This document shows positions 24,834-35,639 of a stretch of DNA of 64,000 nucleotides, in pieces. The translations under genes were made by a program, and so were the position numbers. This DNA comes from Locusta migratoria. Taxonomy: Eukaryota > Arthropoda > Insecta > Orthoptera > Acrididae. The stretch covers positions 154,029,323 to 154,093,322 of the forward strand of contig CM048745.1 in NCBI GenBank assembly GCA_026315105.1, in the 5' to 3' direction. The notes under the pieces were generated by a model. That model searched no databases, had not been told where the DNA came from, and saw only the letters and a list, made by a program, of their open reading frames with translations. The number at the start of each line of letters is the position of its first letter. Position 1 is the first letter of the stretch.

Positions 24834-25997
24834 TTATAGGGATAACTTCTTGTTGTTGTTTATAGGGGACCAAACTACTAAGGATAACTCCCATCTGTGC
24901 AGTTCAGAAAAGCTGGTGGTGGATGGTAGGATCCAGATGGCCCTGGTTGTGAAGCAGCCATTAAAATCAAGCATGTGCTCCACAGCATGCTGAGCCAAAG
25001 GATGGTCCACCTTGTTTTTGGCCATAGTTTGGCTGTGGTCATTCATCCTAATGCATAGCTGCTTGGTGGTCATGCCAATATAGAAAGCTGTACAATGTTT
25101 GCAGCACAGTTGGTAAATTACGTGGCTGCTTTCACAGGTGGCCCGGCCTCTGATAGGATAGGATAAGCCTGTGACAGGACTGGAATAGGAAGTGCTGGGA
25201 CAGGTCTTGCAGCAGGGTCTTCCACAAGGATATGATCCCTGTGACAGTGAGTTGGGTTCCAGGGTGGCATAAGGATGAAATAGGATGCTGTGGAGGGTGG
25301 GAAGGATCTTGGGCAGGATGTCTCTCATTTCTGGGCACGAGGATAGAAAATCAAAACCTTGGCGAAGGATGTAATTTAGTTGTTCGAGTCTAGGATAGTA
25401 CGGGGTAACAAGGGGAGCGCTCTTTTGTGGATGGTTACTGGTGTTAGGAGGAGGATTTGGGATGTGTGAGGATATGGCATGGGGGATCTGTTTGCGGACT
25501 AGGTCTGTGGGGTAGTTTCTGTCTGTGAAGGCCTTTGTGAGACCCTCAGCATATTCAGAAAGGGAGTTCTTGTCACTACAGATGTGCCGTCCACGGGTGG
25601 CCAGGCCGTAAGGGAGGGATTTTTTGATGTGGGAGGGTTGACAACTGTCAAAATGAAGGTACTGTTGGTGGTTGGTAGGTTTAATATGGACGGAAGTGTG
25701 GATGGAGCCATCAGTGAGGTGGAGGTTGACATCCAGGAATGTAGCATGGTAGGTTGAGGAAGACCAGGTGAAGTGGATGGGAGAGAAGGAATTGAGGTTC
25801 TGAAGAAAGGGGGATAGGGTGTCCTGGCCCTGAGTCCAGATCATGAAAATATCATCAATGAACCTGAACCAGGCCAGAGGTTTGAGGTTTTGGGATGCTA
25901 GGAAGGATTCCTCCAGACGGCCCATAAACAGGTTGGCATAGAAGAGTGCCATGCGAGTGCCCATAGCTGTGACTTGGATTTGATGGTAAACTTTCAC
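24834..25997 (-). CDS. Penelope-like reverse transcriptase/GIY-YIG protein, partial
   Basis: The longest open frame of the window (387 residues). It starts inside the reverse-transcriptase palm: VTAMGTRMALFYANLFMG (motif B), FIDDIFMIWTQ (motif C, DD at about residues 47-48) and FLDVNLHLTDGS. A cysteine-containing linker follows (GSYPCGRPCCKTCP), then the GIY-YIG-type endonuclease with HVIYQLCCKHCTAFYIGMT and a RMNDH motif. The N-terminal part, about 26000-26540, is present but in other frames, so this is a partial protein of a mobile element, not a host gene. Confidence 0.8.
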   Translation of the reverse strand: MKVYHQIQVTAMGTRMALFYANLFMGRLEESFLASQNLKPLAWFRFIDDIFMIWTQGQDTLSPFLQNLNSFSPIHFTWSSSTYHATFLDVNLHLTDGSIHTSVHIKPTNHQQYLHFDSCQPSHIKKSLPYGLATRGRHICSDKNSLSEYAEGLTKAFTDRNYPTDLVRKQIPHAISSHIPNPPPNTSNHPQKSAPLVTPYYPRLEQLNYILRQGFDFLSSCPEMRDILPKILPTLHSILFHPYATLEPNSLSQGSYPCGRPCCKTCPSTSYSSPVTGLSYPIRGRATCESSHVIYQLCCKHCTAFYIGMTTKQLCIRMNDHSQTMAKNKVDHPLAQHAVEHMLDFNGCFTTRAIWILPSTTSFSELHRWELSLVVWSPINNNKKLSL

Positions 25998-26668
25998 CTC
26001 AAAGGAAAAGTAGTAGTTAAGTAGGATGAAACTGATGAGGGTTATGAGGAATGAGGTATCAGGCTTGAGTTCAGAGGGACATTGGGAAAGGTAGTGTTCC
26101 AGAGTGGCAAGGCCATGGGCATGTGGGATATTGATTTATAGGGAGGTGGCATCCACTGTGACAAGTAAGGATCCAGGAGGCAAAGGGGTGGGAATGGTGG
26201 AGAGTTGATGAAGGAAGTGGTTGGTATCCTTGATGTGGTCAACTAGGGCTGAAATTCGTTTGGTAGGAGCACAGTAACCAGCACAATAGGGCATCCAGGA
26301 TTATTAGGTTTGTGGATTTTGGGGAGCATATAGAAGGTGGGTGTGCGGGGTGGTGCTGAGGTGAGAAGGGAGATGGATTCAGGGGAGAGTTTCTAGGAGG
26401 GGCCATAGGATTTTAGTAGGGATTGCAGATCTTGTTGGACTTTGGGGATGCGGTCAATCCGGCCCACCCCTCTAGGTGCAGGAGTGAGAGAGTTGGCGGA
26501 GCCCTTCCGCCAAGTAGTCACTTTGAGACCCTGGCCCCATTCTGAATGAGTGTTTGGTAAAATTGCCAAAATTGTTTTTTGGGCTTTATGACAACCTATT
26601 TATGCGAATGGGCCTTTACAACTTTACTCTTTTTGAAAAATAAGTGCAGTAATAGACTTAATATAGTT

Positions 26669-26963
26669 TGGCCAAACTGTGGTCAAAAACAAGGTGGACC
26701 ACCCTGTGGCATAGAATGCAGTGGAGCACATGCTTGATTTCAATGGCTGCTTCACAACCCGGGCCATCTGGATCCTCCCATCCACCACCAGCTTTTCTGA
26801 ACTGCATAGATGGGAGTTATCCCTACAATACATTCTCCGATCCCGAAATCAACCATGCCTAAACCTACAATAACTTCCCTATTTTTTCCCCATACCTTAC
26901 AATTCCTACCTCTCTATCCCTAACCTCACCTATTTTGAGTGGTGTGTGAATGTGCGATCGTAT

Positions 26964-27014
<51 letters not shown>

Positions 27015-27033
27015 CACCTGCATGTGCACTCTG

Positions 27034-27069
<36 letters not shown>

Positions 27070-27506
27070 TGTGTATGTGTATGCAGTCTTGTGTACTTAC
27101 AGTGTGCACACATTTTGTATATTTATTTTATTTTACTTTATTTTTTTTATTTTTTATTATTTTTTATTGTTTTCTCCCCTCACCCACCTTCCCACTCCAT
27201 TCCTAAGCTGCATCTCGTTATTCCCATCTAACCCATCCCCACCAGTGTGACGTAACCTTCCTATCCCCTCTCCCCTCCCCTCCCGTCCCAGATTTGCCGC
27301 AGAGCATGATTCGAAGTGCGGCAGCCGGAGGTGATGGTTTTATGACTCTGTTGTGTGCCTGTGTGATTGCGTGAGTGTTCTATTTTCTGAAGAAGGCCAT
27401 GGCCGGTAGCTGAAAGTGTTGTATGTGTGTGTCTTTTGTATATGCCTGTCGCAGCTCATCGCCATGTCTTTGCGGTGAGTTGTGAACTGTCCTTACTATA
27501 TTATTA
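26669..27506 (+). pseudogene. Penelope-like 3' fragment, right arm
   Basis: Inverted copy of 24262-25035, keeping the last codons of the endonuclease (about 26690-26860), a long (TG)n tract and the 3' tail with a hammerhead-like box CTGAAGA at 27387-27393 followed by GGCC-rich stem and GAAA. Confidence 0.75.
26964..27067. repeat. (TG)n microsatellite, two blocks
   Basis: TG/GT runs at about 26966-27011 and 27036-27067, inside the 3' region of the Penelope-like right arm; the left arm has the matching CA run at about 24673-24702. Confidence 0.9.
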
Positions 27507-27607
27507 AAGAAAAATTTATAATCCACTGGATATCATCCTAAATTTTAGGAAAGTAGTCCGTGAAATAAACATGAAAAAGCTGAGATACTGCTACAGTGTC
27601 TACTCAG

Positions 27608-28068
27608 CAGGGGGTTCCAAACTTTTTGGCCATGAGTACTAATGGCTTCTTTTTTTTTCTGTGTACCACTACAGCTTGTTCACTTTTTGAAAGACTCTGA
27701 GGTTGCAAAGGGAGTGTCAGATGCGGAAGGTTGACTGATGGGTGCAGCAGGAGTCAGTAACAGTACGTTGATTTTCAGCAGACAAAAGGAAGAAAAAAAT
27801 GCCAGTTGTACATTTTAGCTGCTTTTTTTTTAGGCAGATTGCTTGCAGCATGATAGAATGCTCCAGTTCTTTAGGAGTGATGCAGGATCTATATAACATT
27901 TAACTTTTACGTAATTTTTTACTCAGTGACCTTCCCAAGTGGCAAGTGAAACTACTGAAACTACATATAATTTTTACTTTGTCTTCGACGGTCGACAGAC
28001 GTTCGTGGCCTACTGCCAGGCTGCTCGCAGACCACAAGTGGGCTGCGCCCATAGGTTGTGAACAGCTG
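27608..28068. mobile_element. Possible hAT-like MITE
   Basis: The left end CAGGGGGTTCCAAACTTTTT and the inverted right end CAGCTGTTCACAACCTATG resemble hAT termini. No 8-bp duplication is visible, so the limits are tentative. Confidence 0.35.
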
Positions 28069-28479
28069 ATCTAAACAATAATCAGGTTGCAGATCAGCTG
28101 TTAATCCACTGCTACACAAGATAATCCTACCAGAATTGCAACAAAAAGCGTTCAAACAGTGCTAAGCTACAAATACTTCATCAAAGCTGTGCACACACAA
28201 TAATGCCTCATTTTTTGCACTTGAAATTAGCTTTCTGGCAGCTGCTTACATGAAACTACTGACAGAACATACAACTCAAACCTGTTCATGTTTTCTAGTT
28301 CCTTGAGAAGAAGGGGTGTGTAAATCACAGACTCCATGGAAGCATTTTGTACAGAGTCATTTATCTTCACATGTGGAACATATTGATCACAGCCAATAAT
28401 TAACAAAAGAAACAAAGGCACATCTTGTTTACTGCATACTAACTAGGACTGGGACATTGAAAGACAAATATTTATTTTT

Positions 28480-28800
28480 AAATGCCAACTAGCTCTGCTG
28501 ATGATGAGGACATCAAAGAAATGTATGAGGAGATAAAAAGAAATTATTCAGAAAATTAAGGGAAACAAAAACTTGATTGTGATGGGGGACTGTAACTTGG
28601 TAGTAGGAAAAGGAAGAAAGGGGAATGTTGTAGGTGAATATGGAAAAAAAAATGAAAGAGATCACTTGGTGTAATTTTGTGCAGAGCACAATTTAAAGAT
28701 CATCAACGCTTGGTTTAAACATAATGAAAAAAGGCTGTATATGTGGAAGAGACCAGGAGACTCTGGACGGTACCAGATTTACTTTATAATGGTAAGGATG
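28480..28800 (+). pseudogene. LINE endonuclease fragment
   Basis: The plus strand reads EEIKRNYS, then a GDCNLVVGKGRKGNVVGEYG-like piece, FCAEHNLKIINAWF and RPGDSGRYQIYFI with frame breaks. This is the C-terminal part of an apurinic-type LINE endonuclease, RTE-like. It stops near 28800 with no reverse transcriptase after it. Confidence 0.7.
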
Positions 28801-29209
28801 TGAATTGTTATTACATGAACTGGAGCTCTTATTAAACAGTCAAATAGTTTCACAGGCTGACACAAGGTTGAGTGACATCAATACTGTATTGTAGCTTGGA
28901 CTGTCACCTACCCAAGTGCAACCTCACTTGATTTTGTTTAAGCTGATGATCTGACAAGTAGCAGTGTATCCACTGTGACATGTCCACTGAGATTTTCCTT
29001 AATTAAGGGCACAATAACTTCCTCATCTTAAGCTCTTTTTCATTTATTCATACCTCAAGTAGCTTCATACAGCTCTTCTGACAATTCTTTTGACGCATCA
29101 TTATTTTGTATTAACTTTCTCGTTTCTTTCTAGAGCATTACAAAGTTTTACATAAGTCCTTAAGTGATTACAAAATTTTATCTCTGTTGGTAGTCATCAA
29201 TTTTGTAAT

Positions 29210-29378
29210 TCTGTGAAGTTTGGAAAGTAGGAGGCGAGGTACTGGCGGAAGTAAAGTTGTGAGGCGGCATCGTGAGTCGTGTCGGGGTAGCTCAGTGGTA
29301 GAGCGCTTGCCCGCGAAAGGCAAAGGTCCCAGGTTCGAGTCCTGGTTCCGGCACACAATTTTAATCTGCCAGGAAGTT
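29210..29378 (+). mobile_element. SINE-like repeat with tRNA-like core
   Basis: A 169-bp unit flanked by a perfect 13-base duplication, TCAATTTTGTAAT (29197-29209, 29379-29391). The core at 29281-29353 folds as a tRNA: D stem GCTC/GAGC, T arm CCAGG/CCTGG, B box GGTTCGAGTCC. The anticodon loop has G where T33 belongs. The flanks (GAAGTTTGGAAAG before, TTAATCTGCCAGGAAGTTT after) match a repeat I remember from locust genomes. Confidence 0.85.
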
Positions 29379-29955
29379 TCAATTTTGTAATAAATAAAAT
29401 AAGGTATTGGCCTTCCATATGTATTAGTTGTCTTCATTTGTGATGTGATTTTGGAAAGTATGCACTTTTTTCAATTTCTGTTTGAGGTCTGAAGAACAAT
29501 TTAAAAACAGTACACTAAAAATAGCAACAAATGAATGTTCTGAAAACTCAGTTTCTTAATTAAAAATTCACAAAATTTGATCACATGGAAGATATGATTC
29601 AGTAACTGAATAGTTCAAATATTACACAGATAAAAGAACTTCCACAGTATAAGCAAAATAGTTAAGTTAGAAACTTGCCATAACAGAAAACATTGCAAGA
29701 TTCTGAATATACCTGGAAAAAATCTGAACACCAAACTTGGGAAATAACTGTTATCTTACCATTATCGGTGAATGAAACAAATGTCTGTTATCTTAAAACA
29801 TTTTGTGCTCCACTGCTATCTACACAGCTATACAAGATGATTGTCTTACAAAAGAAAAAAAAAAAAAAAAAAAAGAGCACGTCATTAGCAAATAATATCG
29901 GAGGGTAAATAACTAAAACATTAAATTTTATACACATCTTTTGTAAAATTCTTAC

Positions 29956-30151
29956 CCAGTCCAAATGGTTTTGTTGGCGTTGTAATCATGTCTCCATCTG
30001 CTGAACTGCCTTTTGTAAAACCAGGAGATGTTGAAGGACGTCCTCTGCTTTCCCGGTGCATAGAATTGTTCATATGTTCCAGGTTAAGGTCTGTAACACT
30101 CTCAGACCTGGCAACACCACCCACATCTGAACTGCTGTCAAACCGCATAAT
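29956..30151 (-). CDS. Khc-73: KIF13/Khc-73 kinesin, exon 17 of those seen (tail)
   Basis: Begins in phase 0 after an acceptor TTTTCAG and ends in phase 1 at TGG|GTAAGA. It codes 65 residues starting IMRFDSSSDVGG, rich in Ser, Thr and Gly, with no fold expected. It continues the tail after the DUF3694-type region. This is the last exon I can place; the following phase-1 exon was not found to the left. Assignment rests on frame continuity, good splice sites and the low-complexity tail typical of KIF13. Confidence 0.8.
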
Positions 30152-32855
30152 CTGAAAAGACAAAAATTGCTAGGTCAAACTAAATGTTTCAAATGACTTC
30201 ACGATACTAATAACATAACATGTAGAGAAAGTTTTGTATGTTCAATTGACATGAAGCAGTGACAAATTTAAGGCTTATAGATCAATAACACAGTACTCCA
30301 GGGCTTAACAATTCACTGTTTTGAAGGAAATACACTTGCTCATTGTGGTCATAACAACATAGGAAAAGTGCCAACTATGAAATGGGGAAGGCTCAGTTTT
30401 GAAACAGTACCATCCAATACCAGCAATGGAGAGTTGGAATGTTGTAGCACTAACAATGTGTTCACATTTCTATAATCAATTTATAGATTATTAAATTTTT
30501 ACAAAGAAAAGATTTGCTTGCAAAATGTTTACTGTATCATAATTCATAAGACAGCATACACTTTCAGGAAATCTAGTTTGCACAGGTATTAAATGTCTTC
30601 ATACAAAGAAGAAAATGGAAAAGATGTAGGAACTGAGTGTGAACAACAGTATTTAAAACTGAAAAGGGAGTTCTCAGAGGAGAAAGTGGAGAAGGAGGAA
30701 GTACTAGTAGTATAAGAAGAAGAAGAGTCTGCTGTTAACAAAAACTACAGAACTGCACTACTTTTAGCACTGTTCTTATACTCTTTCACTGATAATGTCT
30801 TAATAAAAGAATGCTTACGAATACAAAATACTTAAACATTTCAATTGTTTTAGGGCACTGAAATAAATCCAATGGCAAAGTTGAAAATTTGTGCTGGATC
30901 GGGATTCAAACCTGGATTTCCAACTTTGGGCCAGTGGTCGCCTTAACTAGTTAGGCTATCCCAGCACACTTCCCTTCCAACCCAAATTCTCACCTTGTAG
31001 CACACTACGATTGCAGTGTCTTTCTCAAGTTTATGTGGAACTGATTGTATGGTACCAACTTCCTTTATTGGTGCATCCCTTTTCAGTGCCAGACACTACA
31101 ATGTAATAGCTGATGGTCAACAACAGCAAGAACAGGAATTGTCATTGTCATTGTACTACATGTTCAATGAAATGAGCTATCTCTCACCTAAATTTCAAAG
31201 GATACAGTTCATGAATATTTTGTAATGATGTAGATTAATGTTCATGATTGTGTCATTTGTAATTAGAGTGTCGGTACATGTAAGAGCAGCTGAATTCTTG
31301 AAAATAAAATATTTTTGTAACTGTATGTTTAATCTATGAAGTACTTCATTTGTGTTGCAAATGACTGGAAAGTCATCGTTAAATGAAACAAAATAATATG
31401 AGCTTTGCACAAATTAATCAATGGGATTTTGGTACTCAAAGAGTGTAAAACAATCTTTTTGTTGTAGAAATAAGTGACAGTTTTCTTTGAAACATTTTTA
31501 TTAAGTGCAAGAAAGTCAGTCTCTGAGAAATCTTATGTAGTGAAATACATACATAAACCTTCAGCATTCAAAGAAAAAAAAGTTGTAATAATATAAGAAA
31601 GTAACACAACAATCATTTTTTGTAACTTTTCTACAGAGGAGACATGATGATTTATTGCATCCCTAAAAACTGATCAGGTATTGGATGATAAATTTAATAC
31701 TAAACTACAGTTTGAGTAAACCTTAAAAAATACAAGGAACAACACATGTCACTGTCAATCATTGTATCATCTTGTTTTTTAAACTTCATTCATTCTGAGG
31801 TAAAAATGTTACTTTCATTATTATATTTCTGATTATTATTAATATAGTGACTACCAGACTTCATAGAAATGAGACAAAACTCCACAATCACAGTATATTT
31901 CATATTTGTATCAAAGTCACAAATATAGTTTATAACTTACTTTATTAGGATTACTTTTTCAAATGTTTTGATCTTTGAATTAATGCCTTGCGGAAATGAA
32001 GGACCTCATCCACTTAAAACACTAATCAACCCAGATTATTCAACACAAATCACACATTAACTAAGTTTACACTGAAGTTCTTTGTAAGAGTGCAGTTCAG
32101 TACAACTACTGTAGCATTCTGCGATGATGCAGAGTGTGGCTCAATGTGGCGTGGCCTTGTAGTGAAAAACTGCTGCAGCATAGCATGTATTTTGGTACAG
32201 GCAGTGCTGGGGTTGTTGTCTGTCCACTACAGAAGAAAGGTGTGAAATGATGATAAACAGCCAGCATAAGCTGGGCCAGGCCAGACCTATTGTCTGCAGC
32301 TGGCACCAGGTTCACTTAAAGAAGAAACTGTCTCCTTAGTGGGCAGACACAGCAAGTTGCCATGCGCCACATAGCGGGGCTAAGGGATGCCAGACATTTC
32401 TTTAAAAAATAAATAAAATTCTTCATAAATGAAAACAAATAGTTGTGAAGTATTTATCTTTATAATAATTCAGCATTACTCACAATTTATTATTTTCTCA
32501 TTACAGATAGTGTCTTCATTAATATTAAGATACGAGATATAAGGACTAGTGGAGAATCGTTTTAAGTGTGCCTTTCAGTGACTACCTATTTTGTATGTGT
32601 GGTAAGTAGCAATCTACCCTTTTTGAAAATTGTTGAAATCCTTCCTGAAATGTTCACTGTTCGTTTTATATTGAAGTGGAAATTATATACAATCATATGA
32701 TGACACTGAGACATGCAGAAGTGTAATACTTCAGACTGATGCTAATTTTATCATAAAATACTAGTTTTCAAAAAATTACATGTCTGTAAACATGTCTGCA
32801 CAAATGAAAGACAATTGCTCACAGTAAGACATTGATTTATATTACAAAAATTTAC
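30152..32855 (-). other. Kinesin intron with a SINE-like repeat
   Basis: Intron between exons 16 and 17. It holds a tRNA-like repeat at 30891-30967. The rest is AT-rich without a recognised feature. Confidence 0.75.
30891..30967 (-). repeat. tRNA-derived SINE head
   Basis: The minus strand has the pairing ends GTGCTGG and CCAGCAC, an A-box-like TAGCCTAACTAG and the B box GGTTTGAATCCC. Adjacent sequence (GGCAAAGTTGAAAATTTG on the plus strand, 30874-30891) looks like its tail. Not a functional tRNA by its anticodon region. Confidence 0.6.
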
Positions 32856-32998
32856 CTGAGAGAAGTTTGGCACACTAGCTGTTTTCCTCATGTGAGTCTG
32901 TCCCTGTGCCTGCAGCAGCTCTTTCACAGCGACATTCTGGCGTAGACGGTCTAGAGTCAAGATACTCTCTACTGCACTTACTCCTTTAGTGTATTTCT
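32856..32998 (-). CDS. Khc-73: KIF13/Khc-73 kinesin, exon 16
   Basis: Acceptor TTTTTTTGCAG, donor CAG|GTAAAT. It enters in phase 1 (the split codon gives Glu) and leaves in phase 0. It codes ESILTLDRLRQNVAVKELL, the close of the conserved KIF13 stalk segment before the variable tail, then a basic MRKTASVPNFSQ stretch. KIF13 proteins have LTLDRLRQEVAVKE at this place. Confidence 0.93.
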
Positions 32999-34109
32999 CT
33001 GCAAAAAAAAAAAAATTGAAAAATGCACTGCATTACAAAAAGAGCTGTCCACATCATATGACAAAGCCTTATATTCTACTATGTATCATACATTTGTGCT
33101 AATACTTCGCTGGTCATCAAAAATGCAACACTACAGAGGCTAGAGATATCACAGCTGAATTTGTTTATGAGAATACGTATACAAAGATCACATGACTCAA
33201 TACACAGTTCCATGGGCAGAGACGAAGACACTGAAATCAGTACTGAGTGTTGCTATAAGTGCAACTTCATGACCCGAAACTAAAGCAATCAGCCTCTGGG
33301 TGTCTTGTTGAGGTATAGCAGTCCATGCTTCCTTATATTGCTGAAACTGATCTGGTATAGCAGGGGGGGTGGTGTATACTGAGCTACTCATACTGCAATC
33401 ATTGATCAGACCTTCTCAACAGACAACGACAGAGGGGCCAAGGCAGTACTGCAATCTGATGGGCAAAAAAGAAATTTTGAACATTTTGCACAATTTGTGT
33501 TGCAGATTGTTCTGTTGCAATATGGCTAACAGCAAGCTTTAAAGATTTTGGACAACAACAGGCTCCAACACTTTAGAAATTAAGGCAACTTGTTAGTGTA
33601 CTGGCAATGCATACTGGGATGATGCAGAAGTGAACTAAAAAACTGTCAAAAACCTTAATAGAGAGCACTGATTTCTCTAGACTCTAATCCAATAATGGTA
33701 GTGGTGGAGCAGGTGGAACTGTAATATTATTCCAGTCCTGATTCTGCCTGCACCATGGTGGACAGATTAGAGTCTGGAGGCACTTTGGAAAGAGACTGTT
33801 AAACTGTTGCCTTATGTACCTCCATATTGGTTGCTTCTGCACCTGGTATTATGGTTTGTGCTGTTATTGGAATTCACTTGCACCCCCCTCCCATCCCCCA
33901 AAGTATGCTTTGCTGGTACATTAACAAGCCAGTATTATAACCAACTTAAAAAAAACTAAAACTATCTCTTGGAGAATCCAATTGAACTGATAATGCAGAT
34001 CTGACATATCACTTGTTTTCAGAATACTTTTTTATGTGAATTGAACCTTAAGTTGTGTCATTATTGTATTATTATCTGTGTATTTTATCTGAATTTTTGT
34101 GGGTTATTT
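32999..34109 (-). other. Kinesin intron, possible Tc1-like remnant
   Basis: Start of the intron between exons 15 and 16. At 33105-33420 the minus strand reads AWTAIPQQDTQRLIAL, which resembles the C-terminal WQxIPQxxIxxLI region of Tc1-like transposases, but the frame around it is poor and I hold this at low confidence. Nothing else was recognised. Confidence 0.35.
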
Positions 34110-34966
34110 ATTTATTTAGCATATGGCAGTTCGAGACATAAAAATGTCACATGTGTTACAGATTACAAATTACAATCTTAGATTATATAACAATTTTTGA
34201 CATTATTGATTTAGAAACAAACATCCAGATGTTTCATATATTGTATAGAATGATAGTCCCAAATAGAGTGTCACTGAATGTTCCACAGTATGCATGGTTT
34301 CTGCAATCCTTCACAATATGTTGCATAGTTTGCCTCTCCCCATTACAGTCACATTCTGGAGAGGGGATTTTTCCCCATTTGTGGAGAGCATCTGCAAATC
34401 TCCCATGCCCAGTGCTTATTCAATTGAGGGTTGTCCACCCAGCGCAGGGCTGATGGAACCCTGGTGGTTTCTCCTTGATGCAGGGCAGGCTTCGGCACTG
34501 TGCAGGACAGTTTTATTGCTATTGTTCAGTTCATGACTAGAAGACTTCAAACTTGCTTTCTGAAAGGTCCTTGACTGTAACAATGGAAGGATGTCTCGTT
34601 CTTAGCCTTCTCCATTTGGCGTGGGCTACATCTTTTAGCAGTGGTAGCTGAGGATTACCCAGGATCTTTTGATATCCACGCATGAGGGTGCATCTGGCCG
34701 CCTTCTGGCATCTGGCGGTGGGATGTGACTCAGTACCAGCAGCCAGTAAGTGGGAGTAGATCGGATTGTCCCACTAATAATGCACATGGTCTCATGCAGG
34801 TGTGTGTTGACTTTCTGTGTAAGAAGTTAAGGCAGTCAGACAGTCCCAGCGATCTCCTGGCCAAAATTTGGATAAAAAAAGGTCCTTCTAAGGGCTCCCT
34901 TGCCAAGAATCTTGGCCCAGTTATCAGAATTTGCCAGATTAACATTGAATTTGTGGATAATCTATG
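34110..34966 (-). pseudogene. LINE C-terminal fragment
   Basis: The minus strand encodes, across frames, GWTTLN, GHGRFADALHKWGKIPSPECD and QTMXHIV-like pieces. This is the Cys/His-rich end typical of several LINE families (family form: GHGRCxxxxHKWG...CDCGxxxQTxxHIV). Stops are frequent. It lies in the intron between exons 15 and 16. Confidence 0.6.
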
Positions 34967-34980
34967 TTGTTACTTGAACA

Positions 34981-35625
34981 AATATAAAAAATAGAAAACG
35001 GATGACTTACCCAAAGGACCGGCCTGTCGACAGACACAAATAAAATCACACGTACAAGCTTTCACAACCGTTGGTCACTTCTTCAGGATAAGAGGAAAAA
35101 AGGGGAGGAGAAAGGGAAGGATATGGGTTTTAAGGAAGTGGAAAAGGAGTCATTCCAATCCCAGGAGTGGAAGGACTTACCTTAGGGGGGAAAAAAAGGA
35201 ATGTAAACAAATACACACACTCACACATATCCAAACGCAAACACACCTAGACAGACAGTTGTGCACTGTGCAGGGCAGTTTTGTTGCTATTGTTCATTTG
35301 TTCACAAATGTCTGTCTAGGTGTGTTTGCGTTTGGATATGTGTGAGTGTGTGTGTATTTGTTTACCTTCCTTTTTTTTTCCTCTAAGGTAAGCCCTTCCA
35401 CTCCTGGGATTGGAATGACTCCTTTTCCACTTCCTTAAAACCCATATCCTTCCCTTTCTCCTCTCCTTTCTTCCTCTTTTCCTGAAGAAGCGACCAATGG
35501 TTGCGAAAGCTTGTATGTGTGTGATTTTATTTGTGTCTGTCGACGAGCCGGTCCTTTGGGTAAGTCATCCGTTTTCTATTTTTTATATTTGTTTATCCCA
35601 CCAGGAAAGTTTCCTTCTATAATTT
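34981..35625. mobile_element. Inverted Penelope-tail unit with target duplication
   Basis: Two arms of about 290 bp (34981-35270 and about 35309-35600) are inverted copies of a Penelope-like 3' tail. Both include the hammerhead-like box (CTGAAGA at 35482-35488 in the right arm). The arms surround a 40-bp spacer. A 14-base duplication, TTGTTACTTGAACA, lies on both sides (34967-34980, 35626-35639). Confidence 0.85.
35482..35510 (+). other. Hammerhead-like core in Penelope tail
   Basis: CTGAAGA, one extra A, a 6-bp stem GCGACC with GGTTGC around AAT, then GAAAGC. The stem III and cleavage-site positions are less clear than in the foldback copies. The left arm holds the same box with wobble pairs (about 35070-35097, minus). 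Confidence 0.5.
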
Positions 35626-35639
35626 TTGTTACTTGAACA

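Larger units (their letters stand above)
24262..27506. mobile_element. Inverted pair of Penelope-like elements, family A, copy 2
   Basis: A minus-strand element (about 26540 down to 24262) with reverse transcriptase and GIY-YIG endonuclease faces a shorter plus-strand element (26669-27506) that repeats only the 3' part. The arms match from the TAGTAAGGACAGTT-like outer ends inward. About 130 bp of unrelated spacer lies between the two truncated 5' ends. No clear target duplication was seen. Confidence 0.8.

Noticed and set aside
24834..25997. A 387-residue host protein gene
   Set aside because: Motifs are reverse transcriptase plus GIY-YIG of a Penelope-like element, and it lies in an inverted repeat with matching tails.
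26865..27250. Open frames rich in Val-Cys or His-Thr
   Set aside because: They are translations of TG/CA microsatellites.
29281..29353. Functional tRNA gene (well-formed D and T arms, CGA-like anticodon)
   Set aside because: G replaces the invariant T33, and the unit sits inside a 169-bp repeat with a 13-bp target duplication, so it is a SINE-type copy.
33105..33420. Clear Tc1-like transposon
   Set aside because: Only one short AIPQ-type motif fits; no terminal repeats or catalytic motifs were seen.
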